A stretch of DNA of 21,866 bases from Tubiluchus corallicola (GCA_030141605.1 JAQGDQ010001220.1:32501-54366), one strand, 5' to 3'; positions 1-10,992 are shown, counted from the stretch's first letter. Numbers and translations: made by a program. Notes: generated from the sequence alone by a model not told the origin.

Positions 1-62
1 GTTTCTTGTGCTTCATTTTGTCTGGGGCATCTACAAATTGACGACTGAATTCCAAGCCATAC
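1..62 (-). CDS. wnt16: Wnt ligand, start of following exon (partial)
   Basis: The 5' end of the next Wnt exon on the minus strand, cut by the window edge. The acceptor is TGTGTGTTTACAG and the first exon base (62) completes a lysine codon begun with AA in the exon at 1836-2004. Twenty codons follow: YGLEFSRQFVDA and then a lysine-rich stretch. YG-x-x-FSR-x-FVDA directly after CSDNI is the standard Wnt order, leading to the Asn-Leu-His-Asn block and the palmitoylated-serine loop, which are beyond base 1. The Pro-Asp after FVDA and the basic, non-canonical continuation are compatible with Wnt16-type variation here, though too short to decide. Confidence 0.9.
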
Positions 63-1835
63 CTGTAAACACACAAACATTAAGATTATTTAAAAATCTT
101 TATGATGTAGGTCTAATTTTTAAAATTTTCGAACTCAGTAGTTGCATGATTCATTTGTTGTTTGTCGGTGCCTGATACGTGGCGGTAGTTTTTGCATATT
201 AATCGCTTTAGCAAAGACAATGCAGACTTGCACAGGTCTCATAGTCACTGTTAATTAAAACGTTTAGAATTTGGTATTGTTGTCAACTTTAGAATTTGGT
301 ATTGTTGTCAACTTTAGAATTTGGTATTGTTGTCAACTTTAGAGTTTGGTATTGTTGTCAACTTTAGAGTTTGGTATTGTTGTCAACTTTAAAGTTTGGT
401 ATTGTTGTCAACTTTAGAGTTTAGTATTGTTGTCAACTTTAGAGTTTGGCATTGTTGTCAACTTTAGAATTTGGTATTGTTGTCAACTTTAGAATTTGGT
501 ATTGTTGTCAACTTTAGAGTTTGGTATTGTTGTCAACTTTAGAGTTTGGTATTGTTGTCAACTTTAGAGTTTGGTATTGTTGTCAACTTTAGAGTTTAGT
601 ATTGTTGTCAACTTTAGAGTTTGGTATTGTTTTCAACCTTAGAGTTTGGTATTGTTGTCAACTTTAGAGTTTGGTATTGTTGTCAACTTTAGAGTTTGGT
701 ATTGTTGTCAACTTTAGAGTTTGGTATTGTTGTCAACTTTAGAGTTTGGTATTGTTGTCAACTTTAGAGTTTGGTATTGTTTTCAACCTTAGAGTTTGGT
801 ATTGTTGTCAACTTTAGAGTTTAGTATTGTTGTCAACTTTAGAGTTTGGTATTGTTGTCAACTTTAGAGTTTGGTATTGTTGTCAACTTTAGAGTTTAGT
901 ATTGTTGTCAACTTTAGAGTTTGGTATTGTTGTCAACTTTAGAGTTTGGTATTGTTGTCAGCTTTAGAGTTTAGTATTGTTGTCAACTTTAGAGTTTAGT
1001 ATTGTTGTCAACTTTAGAGTTTGGTATTGTTGTCAACTTTAGAGTTTAGTATTGTTGTCAACTTTAGAGTTTAGTATTGTTGTCAACTTTAGAGTTTAGT
1101 ATTGTTGTCAACTTTAGAGTTTAGTATTGTTGTCAACTTTAGAGTTTAGTATTGTTGTCAACTTTAGAGTTTGGTATTGTTTATCAACTTTAGAGTTTAG
1201 TATTGTTGTCAACTTTAGAGTTTGGTATTGTTTATCAACTTTAGAGTTTAGTATTGTTGTCAACTTTAGAGTTTGGTATTGTTGTCAACTTTAGAGTTTA
1301 GTATTGTTGTCAACTTTAGAGTTTGGTATTGTTGTCAACTTTAGAGTTTGGTATTGTTGTCAACTTTAGAGTTTAGTATTGTTGTCAACTTTAGAGTTTG
1401 GTATTGTTTATCAACTTTAGAGTTTAGTATTGTTGTCAACTTTAGAGTTTGGTATTGTTTATCAACTTTAGAGTTTAGTATTGTTGTCAACTTTAGAGTT
1501 TGGTATTGTTGTCAACTTTAGAGTTTAGTATTGTTGTCAACTTTAGAGTTTGGTATTGTTGTCAACTTTAGAATTCAGTCACTTCGGCATTAGGTACCAA
1601 CCCAAGTTCGTAGTATGATGATGAATTGTGCTTCATTTGTTGTTTGACTGAATGAACAAGAATCTATTGCAGATACATTGGGTTCATTTCTGGATATCAC
1701 AGTTCAACCAGATAGAGGGTACGTTCAGCAGCCAAAGTGTCCACGAGTACCACGACAACAATGACGACAACGACTGGACTGGCTACTTGAGCTTCTCTCG
1801 TGGACTGGGTCCCAAAAAGCAGCAAGGAAACTTAC
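63..1835 (-). other. Wnt intron, 1.77 kb, mostly minisatellite
   Basis: Intron between the central Wnt exon and the exon at the window start, with a GTAAGT donor at 1835 and a TTTACAG acceptor ending at 63. About 1.3 kb of it is the 25-bp array at 263-1571. The flanks at 63-262 and 1572-1835 are AT-rich and show no coding or element signature. Confidence 0.9.
263..1571 (+). repeat. 25-bp minisatellite, about 52 units
   Basis: Tandem units of the form TTTAGAGTTTGGTATTG followed by TTGTCAAC. Unit variants are GGTATTG or AGTATTG, AGAATTT or AGAGTTT at the left end, a GTTTTCAACC form (near 631 and 781), and a 26-bp form with GTTTATCAAC (near 1181, 1232, 1408 and 1459). Units are nearly identical otherwise, which suggests recent expansion or homogenisation. 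No unit shows a coding signal. Confidence 0.97.
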
Positions 1836-2004
1836 TTTATATTATCGCTGCATCCTCCCCATTTCCATCCATCAGGCTCAGTCTTTCCATTTCGTGTCAT
1901 GTCACAGTTACAGTCCGTAAGGTTTCCACTGGAACAAGATTGTGTGACGGCGTGGACCACACCAGCGCTAGTAATCGCATAGACGAAAGCCGTTTCCTTC
2001 AAAC
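1836..2004 (-). CDS. wnt16: Wnt ligand, central exon (Wnt16-like)
   Basis: Next coding exon of the same Wnt gene, 17.5 kb downstream in the transcript. The acceptor is a T-run ending AAATTCAG and the donor is AAA|GTAAGT. It has two bases, 55 codons, then two bases. The first two bases complete a glycine codon with the single G from the previous exon, so the phases fit. The peptide opens [10 protein letters not shown], the near-universal Wnt block, then [22 protein letters not shown] and [11 protein letters not shown]. Cysteines are at exon residues 23, 31, 33 and 51, and Asn27-Leu-Thr is a sequon. The SCS-x-GN-x-T-x-C-x-CD-x-T pattern followed by an NG loop and GW resembles Wnt16 more than Wnt7, whose equivalent is also close. 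A plus-strand open frame over this segment is a shadow. Confidence 0.95.
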
Positions 2005-2109
2005 CTGAATTTAAAAAAAAATGTCACGCTGTAGCACACAGGAAATAGATATTTATTCCATTGTGAATGTCGTTAGCGATTTTATATATTTGAGTTCTTC
2101 CTTGAGTTT

Positions 2110-2370
2110 TTAATTGCTGCGCTTTTGTGTTATATTATGTGAAGTATGTGAATTATAGACACCACAGAGGAAGAGAGGGGGCTCCTGTTGTCTGGGCAAC
2201 TCAGGATCTCCATACACCTTGCCCAGGCGTGTGCCCTGGAGACGTTCAAGGATCGGATTGCTCAGCCACAGTCGACGCTGCAGTTCCATCAAAGTGATCA
2301 ATAACTGATTCTCTTGGCGCACACGCCATTGTCTTCCGAGACAGAAGGATGCCAACATATGAATTACCAT
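2110..2370 (-). other. Unidentified open frame with coding-like composition
   Basis: An 86-residue open frame inside the long Wnt intron, same strand as the gene. Residues about 13-60 (WRVRQENQLLITLMELQRRL, then LERLQGTRLGKVYGD) look like real protein rather than AT-rich noise, and the DNA is more GC-balanced than its surroundings. I do not recognise the family. It could be a fragment of a transposon protein, a piece of a retrocopy, or an alternative exon. The N-terminal and C-terminal residues of the frame are probably non-coding extension. The phases of the two flanking Wnt exons already match, so it is not needed in the Wnt mRNA. Confidence 0.3.
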
Positions 2371-2671
2371 TTTTAATGTAACACTTTATGTGTTAATAAT
2401 GTAAAATTCTCCCCAAGATATTAGAACATGTATTAAACATGTATTAATAATTTTACGTCATCTTTTTTCACTTTACTCTCTTATTCTTTCAACCAGAAGA
2501 TAGACTGTAGTGGTAGTTTGAAGCTGCCGTGTGCGGGCAAATTTTATTTGAGATACTTTGCGTTACAATTTCTTAGAGATAGATTTTTTACCGTGTTCAA
2601 CTACAGTATAAATGATATCTGTGAAATCTCGTACTAGTTTTGGATATCAAATGTGTTGCAAAGCCAGTTAA

Positions 2672-3128
2672 CCCTTTCATACCCCTTGTATCCCGTGGGA
2701 TACGAGAATATTTTCTGCCTTTAAAATTAATAAAATTTTAAAACTGACATTTATTTGATCTGTTAATAGTTATTTTGATTTAAGCCAATAACAATAGACT
2801 AAAAATGGTGATAAAATGGCAAACTAGAAAATCTACATAGCATAAAAAACTGCGCAAGGTACAGTACTTTAGAGACGACTTTGTACAGATCAGCGTAGCA
2901 TGCATACTAAATGTCTTAAATACTTTAAAAATTATCAACAGTTGCAAAATGAAGCACATTTTATGCTTCCATTGAATCCCAATGTATCCCGTAGGATACA
3001 GGCTATATTTAGCACGCGGGCACAGGTAGAAAAAAGTAATTATTATGCGTAAACAAGATGGACATACTGAACAAAAGTACAAAGCCAAAAAAATTTTCTT
3101 ATTAAAAAATAATTTGGGACTGAAAGGG
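2672..3128 (+). mobile_element. piggyBac-type MITE, copy 1
   Basis: Non-autonomous DNA element of 457 bp flanked by TTAA on both sides (2668-2671 and 3129-3132). Its ends are CCCTTTCA and TGAAAGGG. TTAA target sites with CCCTTT termini are the hallmark of the piggyBac superfamily. There is no transposase. It contains two inverted repeats near its ends (GTATCCCGTGGGATAC at about 2689, and TGTATCC/GGATACA at about 2984-3001). A second copy lies inverted at 18950-19367. Confidence 0.85.
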
Positions 3129-3299
3129 TTAAAAGAGAACCGTATAGCCTACAACATCAAAATAATATATTTTATAATAATCTTGTTGATCTTGCCCTGC
3201 AATTCTTTCTCTCCTTTGTCTTGTCGATTCGTTCTAACCAATTCTTGTAACTTTCATCTTTGAATGCTGTTTTAAACCTTTATTTAATACATTAAGGCT

Positions 3300-3733
3300 A
3301 CATTTCACTACATTACCCTACATTACATTATATTACATTGCATTGCATTACATTACATTACATTACATTACATTACATTACATTACATTACATTGCATTT
3401 TGCTACAATACACTACATTACATTGCATAGCATTGCATTACATAACAATACATTACATTGCATTGCATTACATTAAATTACATTGCATTGTGTTACATTC
3501 CGTTGCATTGCGTTACATTACATTACGTTGCATTGCATTGCATTAGATTACACTACGTTATATTACATTGGATTGCATTACATTACATTATGTTACATTA
3601 CATTACATTATAAGGACATTTACTTTTACGATTGAAGAACAAAAACCATTTCACATTACATTGGATTGCATTACATTACATTACATTACATTACATTACA
3701 TTACATTACATTACATTACATTACATTACATTA
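3300..3733 (+). repeat. Pentanucleotide array (ACATT)n
   Basis: Degenerate then perfect (ACATT) repeats, with interspersed CATTG variants. The run is broken at 3611-3655 by a non-repetitive 40-base segment, which occurs again at 3734-3773 just after the second run. Open frames that read Leu-His-Tyr-Ile-Thr over the array are an artefact of a five-base repeat read in triplets. Confidence 0.95.
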
Positions 3734-3773
3734 TAAGGACATTTACTTTTACGATGAAAGAACAAAAACCATT
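3611..3773 (+). repeat. 40-bp direct repeat flanking the second ACATT run
   Basis: The segment starting TAAGGACATTTACTTTTACG at 3611-3650 recurs at 3734-3773 with few changes, bracketing a run of (ACATT). The repeat and its adjoining array were duplicated as one block. Confidence 0.85.
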
Positions 3774-4345
3774 CTGTGCTACAGGGTACAACCGAAACTG
3801 CCCATGTTTAAATTTTTAAACTATAAAAACATTCGCACTGACACTAAAACCGTGAATTCGGTACGGAGAGTTTCATATACCAGGACAATTAGCTGCATGC
3901 AAATATGAAGCAGACGATGTCTGGCCACCACGTGACCTGCAACATCCAATGGTAACGCTTTTGTGCCGGAAGGCAGAGATTACTGAGCTTCTTTTGACTG
4001 TGGAACATGAACATATCCAAACATAAGAAGATCATTGAAAATAAACAAAAAACACGTGTATAATTACGTTTAGATAAGTATTTTGGGGATGAATGTCACG
4101 ATCATTGGCCTCAGTGATCAGAAGTTTTGCTTTAATATAGTTATCAAGTAGTGACGTAGCCAGTTAAGAATTTAATTTCATATCAGTGTTTTCTATAGGC
4201 AGTCCAAACCGAGTTTTATATACATGTTATATAAACGAGATATATAAATGATAAGCGAAAGTTACAAAAAATTGAAAAATTGCAAAAAATAATTGTTTCA
4301 AAATTAAGTTCAAATCCACACGCTGTAAAGATGACTTAGTAAATA
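3774..4345. other. Intronic sequence, no feature recognised
   Basis: No convincing coding frame, repeat or element end. The stretch 3900-4000 is slightly more GC-rich and contains an octamer-like ATGCAAAT at about 3896, which is too short to interpret. Confidence 0.5.
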
Positions 4346-5634
4346 TAGGTTTTACACGTCAAATGTAGACACAGGAAAGTTCAAATGTGAGTTAGGTAAG
4401 TCAAATGTAGACACAGGAAAGTTCAAATGTGACTTAGGTAAGTCAAATGTAGACACAGGAAAGTTCAAATGTGACTTAGGTAAGTCAAATGTAGACACAG
4501 GAAAGTTCAAATGTGACTTAGGTAAGTCAAATGTAGACACAGGAAAGTTCAAATGTGACTTAGGTAAGTCAAATGTAGACACAGGAAAGTTCAAATGTGA
4601 CTTAGGTAAGTCAAATGTAGACACAGGAAAGTTCAAATGTGACTTAGGTAAGTCAAATGTAGACACAGGAAAGTTCAAATGTGACTTAGGTAAGTCAAAT
4701 GTAGACACAGGAAAGTTCAAATGTGAGTTAGGTAAGTCAAATGTAGACACAGGAAAGTTCAAATGTGACTTAGGTAAGTCAAATGTAGACACAGGAAAGT
4801 TCAAATGTGAGTTAGGTAAGTCAAATGTAGACACAGGAAAGTTCAAATGTGACTTAGGTAAGTCAAATGTAGACACAGGAAAGTTCAAATGTGACTTAGG
4901 TAAGTCAAATGTAGACACAGGAAAGTTCAAATGTGACTTAGGTAAGTCAAATGTAGACACAGGAAAGTTCAAATGTGAGTTAGGTAAGTCAAATGTAGAC
5001 ACAGGAAAGTTCAAATGTGACTTAGGTAAGTCAAATGTAGACACAGGAAAGTTCAAATGTGAGTTAGGTAAGTCAAATGTAGACACAGGAAAGTTCAAAT
5101 GTGAGTTAGGTAAGTCAAATGTAGACACAGGAAAGTTCAAATGTGAGTTAGGTAAGTCAAATGTAGACATGGGAATTTCAAATGTGACTTAGGTAAGTCA
5201 AATGTAGACACAGGAAAGTTCAAATGTGAGTTAGGTAAGTCAAATGTAGACACAGGAAAGTTCAAATGTGAGTTAGGTAAGTCAAATGTAGACATAGGAA
5301 AGTTCAAATGTGAGTTAGGTAAGTCAAATGTAGACACAGGAAAGTTCAAATGTGACTTAGGTAAGTCAAATGTAGACATAGGAAAGTTCAAATGTGACTT
5401 AGGTAAGTCAAATGTAGACATAGGAAAGTTCAAATTTGAGTTAGGTAAGTCAAATGTAGACATAGGACATTTGACTTGACATGTGTCTACATTTGACTTA
5501 CCAAAAGCGCTTAAAATTTGTTGAAAACCATTGTTAACACATTCGAACTACCTAAGTCTACATTTGAGTTACTAAGACACATTTGAATTACCTAAATCTA
5601 CATTTGACTTAACGTAGGTCTACATTTGACGTGT
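4346..5634 (+). mobile_element. TIR element (TA target) expanded by internal minisatellite, copy A
   Basis: Left end TAGGTTTTACACGTCAAATG follows a TA. The right end reads GTCTACATTTGACGTGTA, matching the left end inverted, but the last bases (AAACCTA) are missing, so the right terminus is damaged. The left half is a 42-bp tandem array of about 26 units; the right half (5479-5634) is collinear with 20411-20686 of copy B. TA target use and the inverted ends suggest a Tc1/mariner-type MITE, but there is no transposase to confirm this. Confidence 0.75.
4359..5470 (+). repeat. 42-bp minisatellite, about 26 units
   Basis: The unit runs GTCAAATGTAGACACAGGAA then AGTTCAAATGTGACTTAGGTAA, with G/C alternation at GTGASTTAGG and ACACAGG/ACATAGG variants toward the right end. 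A one-base change near 5170 breaks the phase. Because 42 is a multiple of three and the unit lacks minus-strand stops, long minus-strand frames of a 14-residue repeat appear; they are not evidence of a gene. Confidence 0.97.
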
Positions 5635-6658
5635 ATAGTACATGGCGGAGTGCTACAATTAGTTTGTCAGCTAGTAATTATTTGTAAAAATAAAAATTAC
5701 TTTACAAGAGTTATACAAAAATCTCTATGGTAACCATTACAGACATCCCGAGAAGATACTTAGCAGCAATGATTATATGGTGGCAAGTTTCAAATTACGT
5801 ATATAAATGTATCCAGGGGTCAATCAATTTACGAACCAGGCAGTCAGTCAGTCAGTCAGTCAGTCAGTCAGTCAGTCAGTCAGTCAGTCAGTCAGTCAGT
5901 CAGTCAGTCAGTCAGTCAGCCAGCCAGTCAGTTAGTTATTTACTCAGTCAGTCCGTTACTCAGTCAACTTTTGTGGAGTTTTTTCTCATAAAAAGTTTGG
6001 TCGCCGTGTTCTATAAAAATGTTTACCAAACTTTTATTGTTTCCAAACATTCAAGTTTTTGATGTGTGTCATTATTATTTTTCATGTATGTATGATTGTA
6101 ATACGGAACTTAGATTCTGCAATAAAAACTTCAATTTAGTTACCAAATATCCTGCTTATACAGAATGTCAGTAAATATTAAAGAAGTGATACATTCAATA
6201 ATAGATGTACCTACTACATACCTGCATCACGTACGCCAGTCTACGTGTCCAGCTGCTTTTCTGCTTATATCTATCTAAGTACCTGGTAAGCAACCAATAA
6301 ACGAACTAGCCAATCAAATCTGGTTGCTTGACTGCTTGCCTAGCTAATCCTTTGTAATGCGTACTCGTTAAGCTACCTAGATGTCATTTATACTGTATAA
6401 CTCATTCTGTCGTGAATGTGACTAGCGAAGCACTATTTTTTAACGCGCAGCAATAGGAAACAGGACGTCATTGAAAATGAGTGATAAGAGGCGTGTGGTC
6501 GATCGCTTACGAATTCAATTTCCATTGTGTAACATATTTTGATTAAAAGTTTATGTTTGATAATGTTTCACATAAATATCAATCAAATGAAAAATAGACA
6601 GAGCTATTTCGTGCAAATATGTTGGCATGAGGTTTCCCAAACATTCAGCGTCACAAAC
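5635..6658. other. Intronic sequence with a tetranucleotide array
   Basis: Apart from the CAGT array at 5841-5931, no element or coding frame is recognised. The stretch 5940-6350 has many scattered CAGT and CAAT tetramers, perhaps decayed array. Confidence 0.5.
5841..5931 (+). repeat. Tetranucleotide microsatellite (CAGT)n
   Basis: About 22 units, ending in two CAGC variants and fading into imperfect CAGT copies to about 5965. The frame reading Ser-Val-Ser-Gln over it is an artefact. Confidence 0.97.
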
Positions 6659-7108
6659 CAGTGCCATATTAAGGCATGAGCTTTATGGGCTGGAGCCCAG
6701 GGGCCTCGTGAAATTAATTTACCGTGAAAAGTAACTACAGAATGAGAGTAGAAGTTTGCTGAATTACCTCTTTTAAAATGGCTGAGTTAACTAATGTACT
6801 ACATAATAATACACTGGAATTATTGCCGTGTTCATTATTCCAACTCATTGGTACTGCCAGCATCTCAATCCTAATTACAATGTCACAACTGTGTAGTAAT
6901 TGAAGCCACATCTCCTCTGACAAAGATATCTCCGTCCTGAGAGAACTTAGTGGTAATTTCTTACTAATCTTAGTAGACTTTGGACAACTGGACCTCTGGA
7001 TTACGTAAGTTATTCTTAGTCCTGGTTCTTGAAGTTCAAGGACCCGGGGACCATTTGTCACGGGCCCTCATAGTGTCTGTAGCCCAGTGGCCTACAAAAT
7101 CAAAATCC
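6659..7108. mobile_element. Zaphod-like hAT relic (tentative)
   Basis: The left end CAGTGCCATATTAAGGCATG and nearby GGGCTGGAGCCCAGGGGCCT resemble hAT elements of the Zaphod type, which begin CAGGGCCGGATTAAGG. The right side has GGCCCTC, AGCCCAGTGGCC and ACAAAATCAAAATCC, the usual order before the right terminus, but the terminus is lost at the start of the AATGT array. The minus-strand open frame 6735-7061 shows no transposase motif I recognise. Confidence 0.4.
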
Positions 7109-7111
7109 AAA

Positions 7112-8070
7112 ATGTAATGTAATGTATTGTAATGTATAATGTAACGTAGTGTAATGTAATGTAATGTATAATGTAACGCAATGCAATGTAGTGTAACGTA
7201 GTGTAATGTAATGTAATGCAATGCAATGTAATATAATGTAATGTACAGTAATGTAGTGAAATGCAATGCAATGTAATGTAATTCAATGCAATGCAACGTA
7301 ATGTGCCGTAATGTAATGTAGTGAAATGCAATGTAACCTAAGTAGTGAAATGCAATGCAACATGATGTAATGTAATGCAATGTAATGTAATGTAGGTGTA
7401 ATGTAAGTTAGTTCAATACCAAGTTACTTCAGAATTTAAACGGTGCCTTGGCGCCAATGGTGTTGCTCATGTAATGTAATGTAATGTAATGTAATGTAAT
7501 GTAATGTAATGTAATGCAATGTAATGTAATGTAATGTAATGTAATGTAATGCAGTGTAATGTAATGCAATGCAATGCAGTGTAATGTAATGTAATGTAAT
7601 GTAATGTAATGTAATGTAATGTAATGTAATGTAATGCAATGCAATGTAATGTAATGTAATGTAATGTAATGTAATGCAGTGTAATGTAATGTAATGTAGT
7701 GTAATGTAATGCAGTGTAATGTAATGCAGTGTAATGTAATGTAATGTAATGTAATGTAATGTAATGTAATGTAATGCAATGTAATGTAATGTAATGTAAT
7801 GTAATGCAGCGTAATGTAATGCAATGCAATGCAGCGTAATGTAATGTAATGTAATGCAATGTAATGTAATGTAATGCAATGTAATGTAATGCAATGCAAT
7901 GCAGTGTAATGTAACGTAGTGTAATGTAGTGAAATGCAATGTAATGTAAGCAGTGAAATGCAATGCAACGTAATGTAATATAGGGTAATGTAGTGAAATG
8001 TAATGTAATGTACCGCAAAATAATGCAATGCAATGTAATATAATGCAATATAATGCAATGTAGGTGTAAT
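7112..8070 (+). repeat. Pentanucleotide array (AATGT)n, opposite sense to 3300-3733
   Basis: A long array of AATGT with GCAAT, GTAGT and GCAGC variants. It is broken at about 7401-7470 by a unique segment. The repeat is the reverse complement of the array at 3300-3733. Several overlapping minus-strand frames reading Leu-His-Tyr-Ile-Thr arise from it and are artefacts. Confidence 0.95.
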
Positions 8071-8123
8071 GTAAGTTAGTTCACTACCTATTTACTTCAG
8101 AATTTAAACAGTACCTTGGCGCC
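7392..8123 (+). repeat. 64-bp direct repeat bracketing the main AATGT run
   Basis: The segment 7392-7455 (GTAGGTGTAATGTAAGTTAG to CCTTGGCGCC) recurs at 8060-8123 with a few differences, 668 bases apart. The intervening array and its end segment look like one duplicated block. Confidence 0.85.
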
Positions 8124-8648
8124 TCATCTACAAGCGCTTGAGAATCTATTAGTCGAGCCGCCGAACATAAAAGCAAAGTTTAAGAGCTACTAAACTGCAC
8201 GTAAAATCATCGTGTTACATGTAACCGATGAGATGCAGAAGGTGTCCTTCTGGGCGGTATGAGATCGAATTAGAAACCTTTACTGAAGCATTGCTGCCAT
8301 TCTGCAAAGCTAGTAGTGAAGTTATTGATTTCTAAACAGGCAGTTCCTTATTGGTTCACCTTGTTAGAGGATAATTGATAACAGACAGGTTCGGAAGTTA
8401 GAAGTAAAACGGGAATTTAAAAACACGAATACGAATTTGCAGAAAATGTCATAGAAATGGAATAAAACGGAATGTTTCATTTATAAAATAGCTTTATGAA
8501 ATAGAGCGCTAAGCTAGGACATGTTGAATTAGTTCTCATACAACAGAAAGTCAATACAATTGTACAAGATTGCCAGAAGCGCCATTCGTGATTTGAAAAA
8601 ACAATTTATTTCCTTGAGGTGAAATTAAGTGAAATAAAGATGTTATTA
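8124..8648. other. Intronic sequence, no feature recognised
   Basis: No coding frame, element end or tandem array is seen between the AATGT array and the hAT element. Confidence 0.5.
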
Positions 8649-8656
8649 CGAACAAG

Positions 8657-9145
<489 letters not shown>

Positions 9146-9280
9146 CGGACAAGTGTTTGAGTCAACGACGGGACGTCTTGCTATGGAAAACCTAAATATT
9201 GAACGGAATGAAGGAAAACGGTTCAGGCGGAAAGTGCTTTCCTTTAATAACGCAGAAGTTTAATTATTCTTGTGGAATAT

Positions 9281-9480
9281 TAATTCAATTCAATTCAAAT
9301 TCAATTTATTTATCTCTTTATAATGTTACAATAAAACATGATTAATGAAAGAATCTCTAATAAGTTTTGAAAAATGGTAAAAATGTATAGATAGATCTAG
9401 AACTAGAGAAAGGATAGCGAAAAGACTATAAAGTCACCTAGTCTGCTATCCTTTACCGAATATAGATAAAAAGATTTTTT
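9281..9480 (-). mobile_element. LINE 3' end with (TTGAA)n-type tail (tentative)
   Basis: Read on the minus strand the sequence ends AATAAATTGAATTTG and then GAATT repeats (9308 back to 9281), the usual 3' terminus of CR1/L2-like LINEs. No reverse transcriptase sequence is attached, so this is a short 5'-truncated piece; the upstream limit is a guess. Confidence 0.4.
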
Positions 9481-10389
9481 AGACACTGATGGGCATTAAT
9501 GTTATCAGTTTAATTTAGGAAACATTAGTAATTTTTAAAATTATGACATTTTCTATATAATCCAGAGAAAAGAATATACATGAAGTTTTATTAGCGGGCA
9601 ACAAAATAAGGTCAATCTTGATTAAACTAAAAGTTGCATTTAGATTTTATGTGAAATACAGGTCAAAATTGTTATGAAATGATAAAAACACTTTGGGTTA
9701 ATAATGTTATTAATCAACAACAGGAGTTAAATACATTTTGATTTGAGTTCAACTTCATTATTTCTAGGCTTATTCATTAAGAACAAATCTACTGACTTGG
9801 ACAATAATACTAAATAATATAATTCTCAATATACTGATAAAACAAACATTTAGCTATACAGGTTTTTTAGTAATTTTATAAAGGAGAGATAAGATTTGTG
9901 CAAACTGTGAACAACACCTAAATCTTTACTCATAAAATAGTATTGCAGTATGACTTTAATAATTACTCTGCTGTAAAGAAGAGATATTAAATTTTTTCAA
10001 TATTTTTGGCAATTATCAATCAAATTAATTTAATGCACTAGCGATACTAAGCAATAATTAAATAAGAAAAAAGCAACTGGTTTAATTATTTGAGTCAATT
10101 TTGAATTATTTTAGCTGTTATTTTTGCAACATCTCGCGTGACTGCGGTATTTTACTTTAGAAAACGCGGCACAAATGATGGAGCCAAAGTTCATTTCTCG
10201 CCGTTGTTAAATGTGTGAGTATTTTGTAAGTTGTTGACGGAAGGCTATCAATCACTGCATGTCAAACGCCTCTACCGTCGGTTGGTAACAAGCAGAAATA
10301 TACGTGTTCATCCTGTAACGAGTTTCATATGTGCAACTTATCAAACACCAGCCCGCTAATATAGGACTAAAGCAATAATCATGAGATGA
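9481..10389. other. AT-rich intronic sequence, no feature recognised
   Basis: Very AT-rich to about 10120, then about 200 bases of more balanced composition (10130-10330). No coding frame, array or element terminus is recognised. Confidence 0.5.
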
Positions 10390-10440
10390 CTATTAAAAAG
10401 AAGTTCTAAAATGCATTGATAGAACTAATATAAAACTAAG

Positions 10441-10992
10441 ACACTAATACATAAAACTTTAGTTCTACCACACTTCTTATATGGATGTACGCTACTTCAA
10501 AAAACCAAAAGAGAAAATTACTTAAAATTAAATCTCCTTCAGAACTATGCGTTGAGATTGATAGCTGGGTACTCATACAAACGTAAGGCAGGTAGACAAA
10601 AATTCAAAGTTTCAACAACTAACCTGAGAAAAACTTTAAAATTCCAAATCATTGAAGCACACAAAGAATATTTTACTCTGCTTTTTATATTTAAATACAT
10701 TAACAACATCAGCAAACCATTCCAGAATAACAGATTTACCTTTTTCCAAATCCTATCGTTAATTCCAGAACAAGCAATCTAAAACAAATTAGGACAAATA
10801 CCCACTATGGAACGAACTCTGTAATCAAACAAGCAATTCTACTTTGGAATTCTCTACCATTACAGGTTAAACAAATCAAGTCACTATCAGCATTTAAAAC
10901 AAAATTAAAATCACTAATATTAACCAGATATGAAATACCATCACACCAGTATGACAACATACACACTAATTCAGAATTCATATATCCATGGC
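10441..10992 (+). pseudogene. LINE reverse transcriptase C-terminus, frameshifted
   Basis: Remnant of a non-LTR retrotransposon ORF2. The first frame carries KTLVLPHFLYGC, LQNYALRLIAGYSY and reads to about 10781. The frame then shifts at about 10780-10790 and continues RTNTHYGTNSVIKQAILLWN, SLPLQV, FKTKLKSLIL and a stop after YPWPY (about 11000). LPHFLYG, the QN-x-A-x-R-x-I-x-G block and LWNSLP-x-x-V-FK-x-x-LK are the standard order after the reverse transcriptase palm in Jockey/CR1-like LINEs. The copy is 5'-truncated (stops appear before about 10430) and dead. Confidence 0.8.

Noticed and set aside
263-1571. CRISPR-like array
   Set aside because: Units are directly adjacent with no unique spacers, and the surroundings are an animal gene.
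1652-2008. 118-codon plus-strand frame
   Set aside because: It is the antisense shadow of the central Wnt exon on the minus strand.
4352-5463. Long minus-strand frames of a 14-residue Ser-Thr-Phe-Asp repeat
   Set aside because: The frame exists only because the 42-bp unit is a multiple of three and lacks stops. It lies inside a TIR element in an intron, and a single base change breaks it at 5170.
7036-8058. Overlapping minus-strand frames rich in Leu-His-Tyr-Ile-Thr
   Set aside because: Products of the five-base AATGT repeat read in triplets; all three frames are open, which a real gene would not show. The same holds for 3343-3908 on the plus strand.
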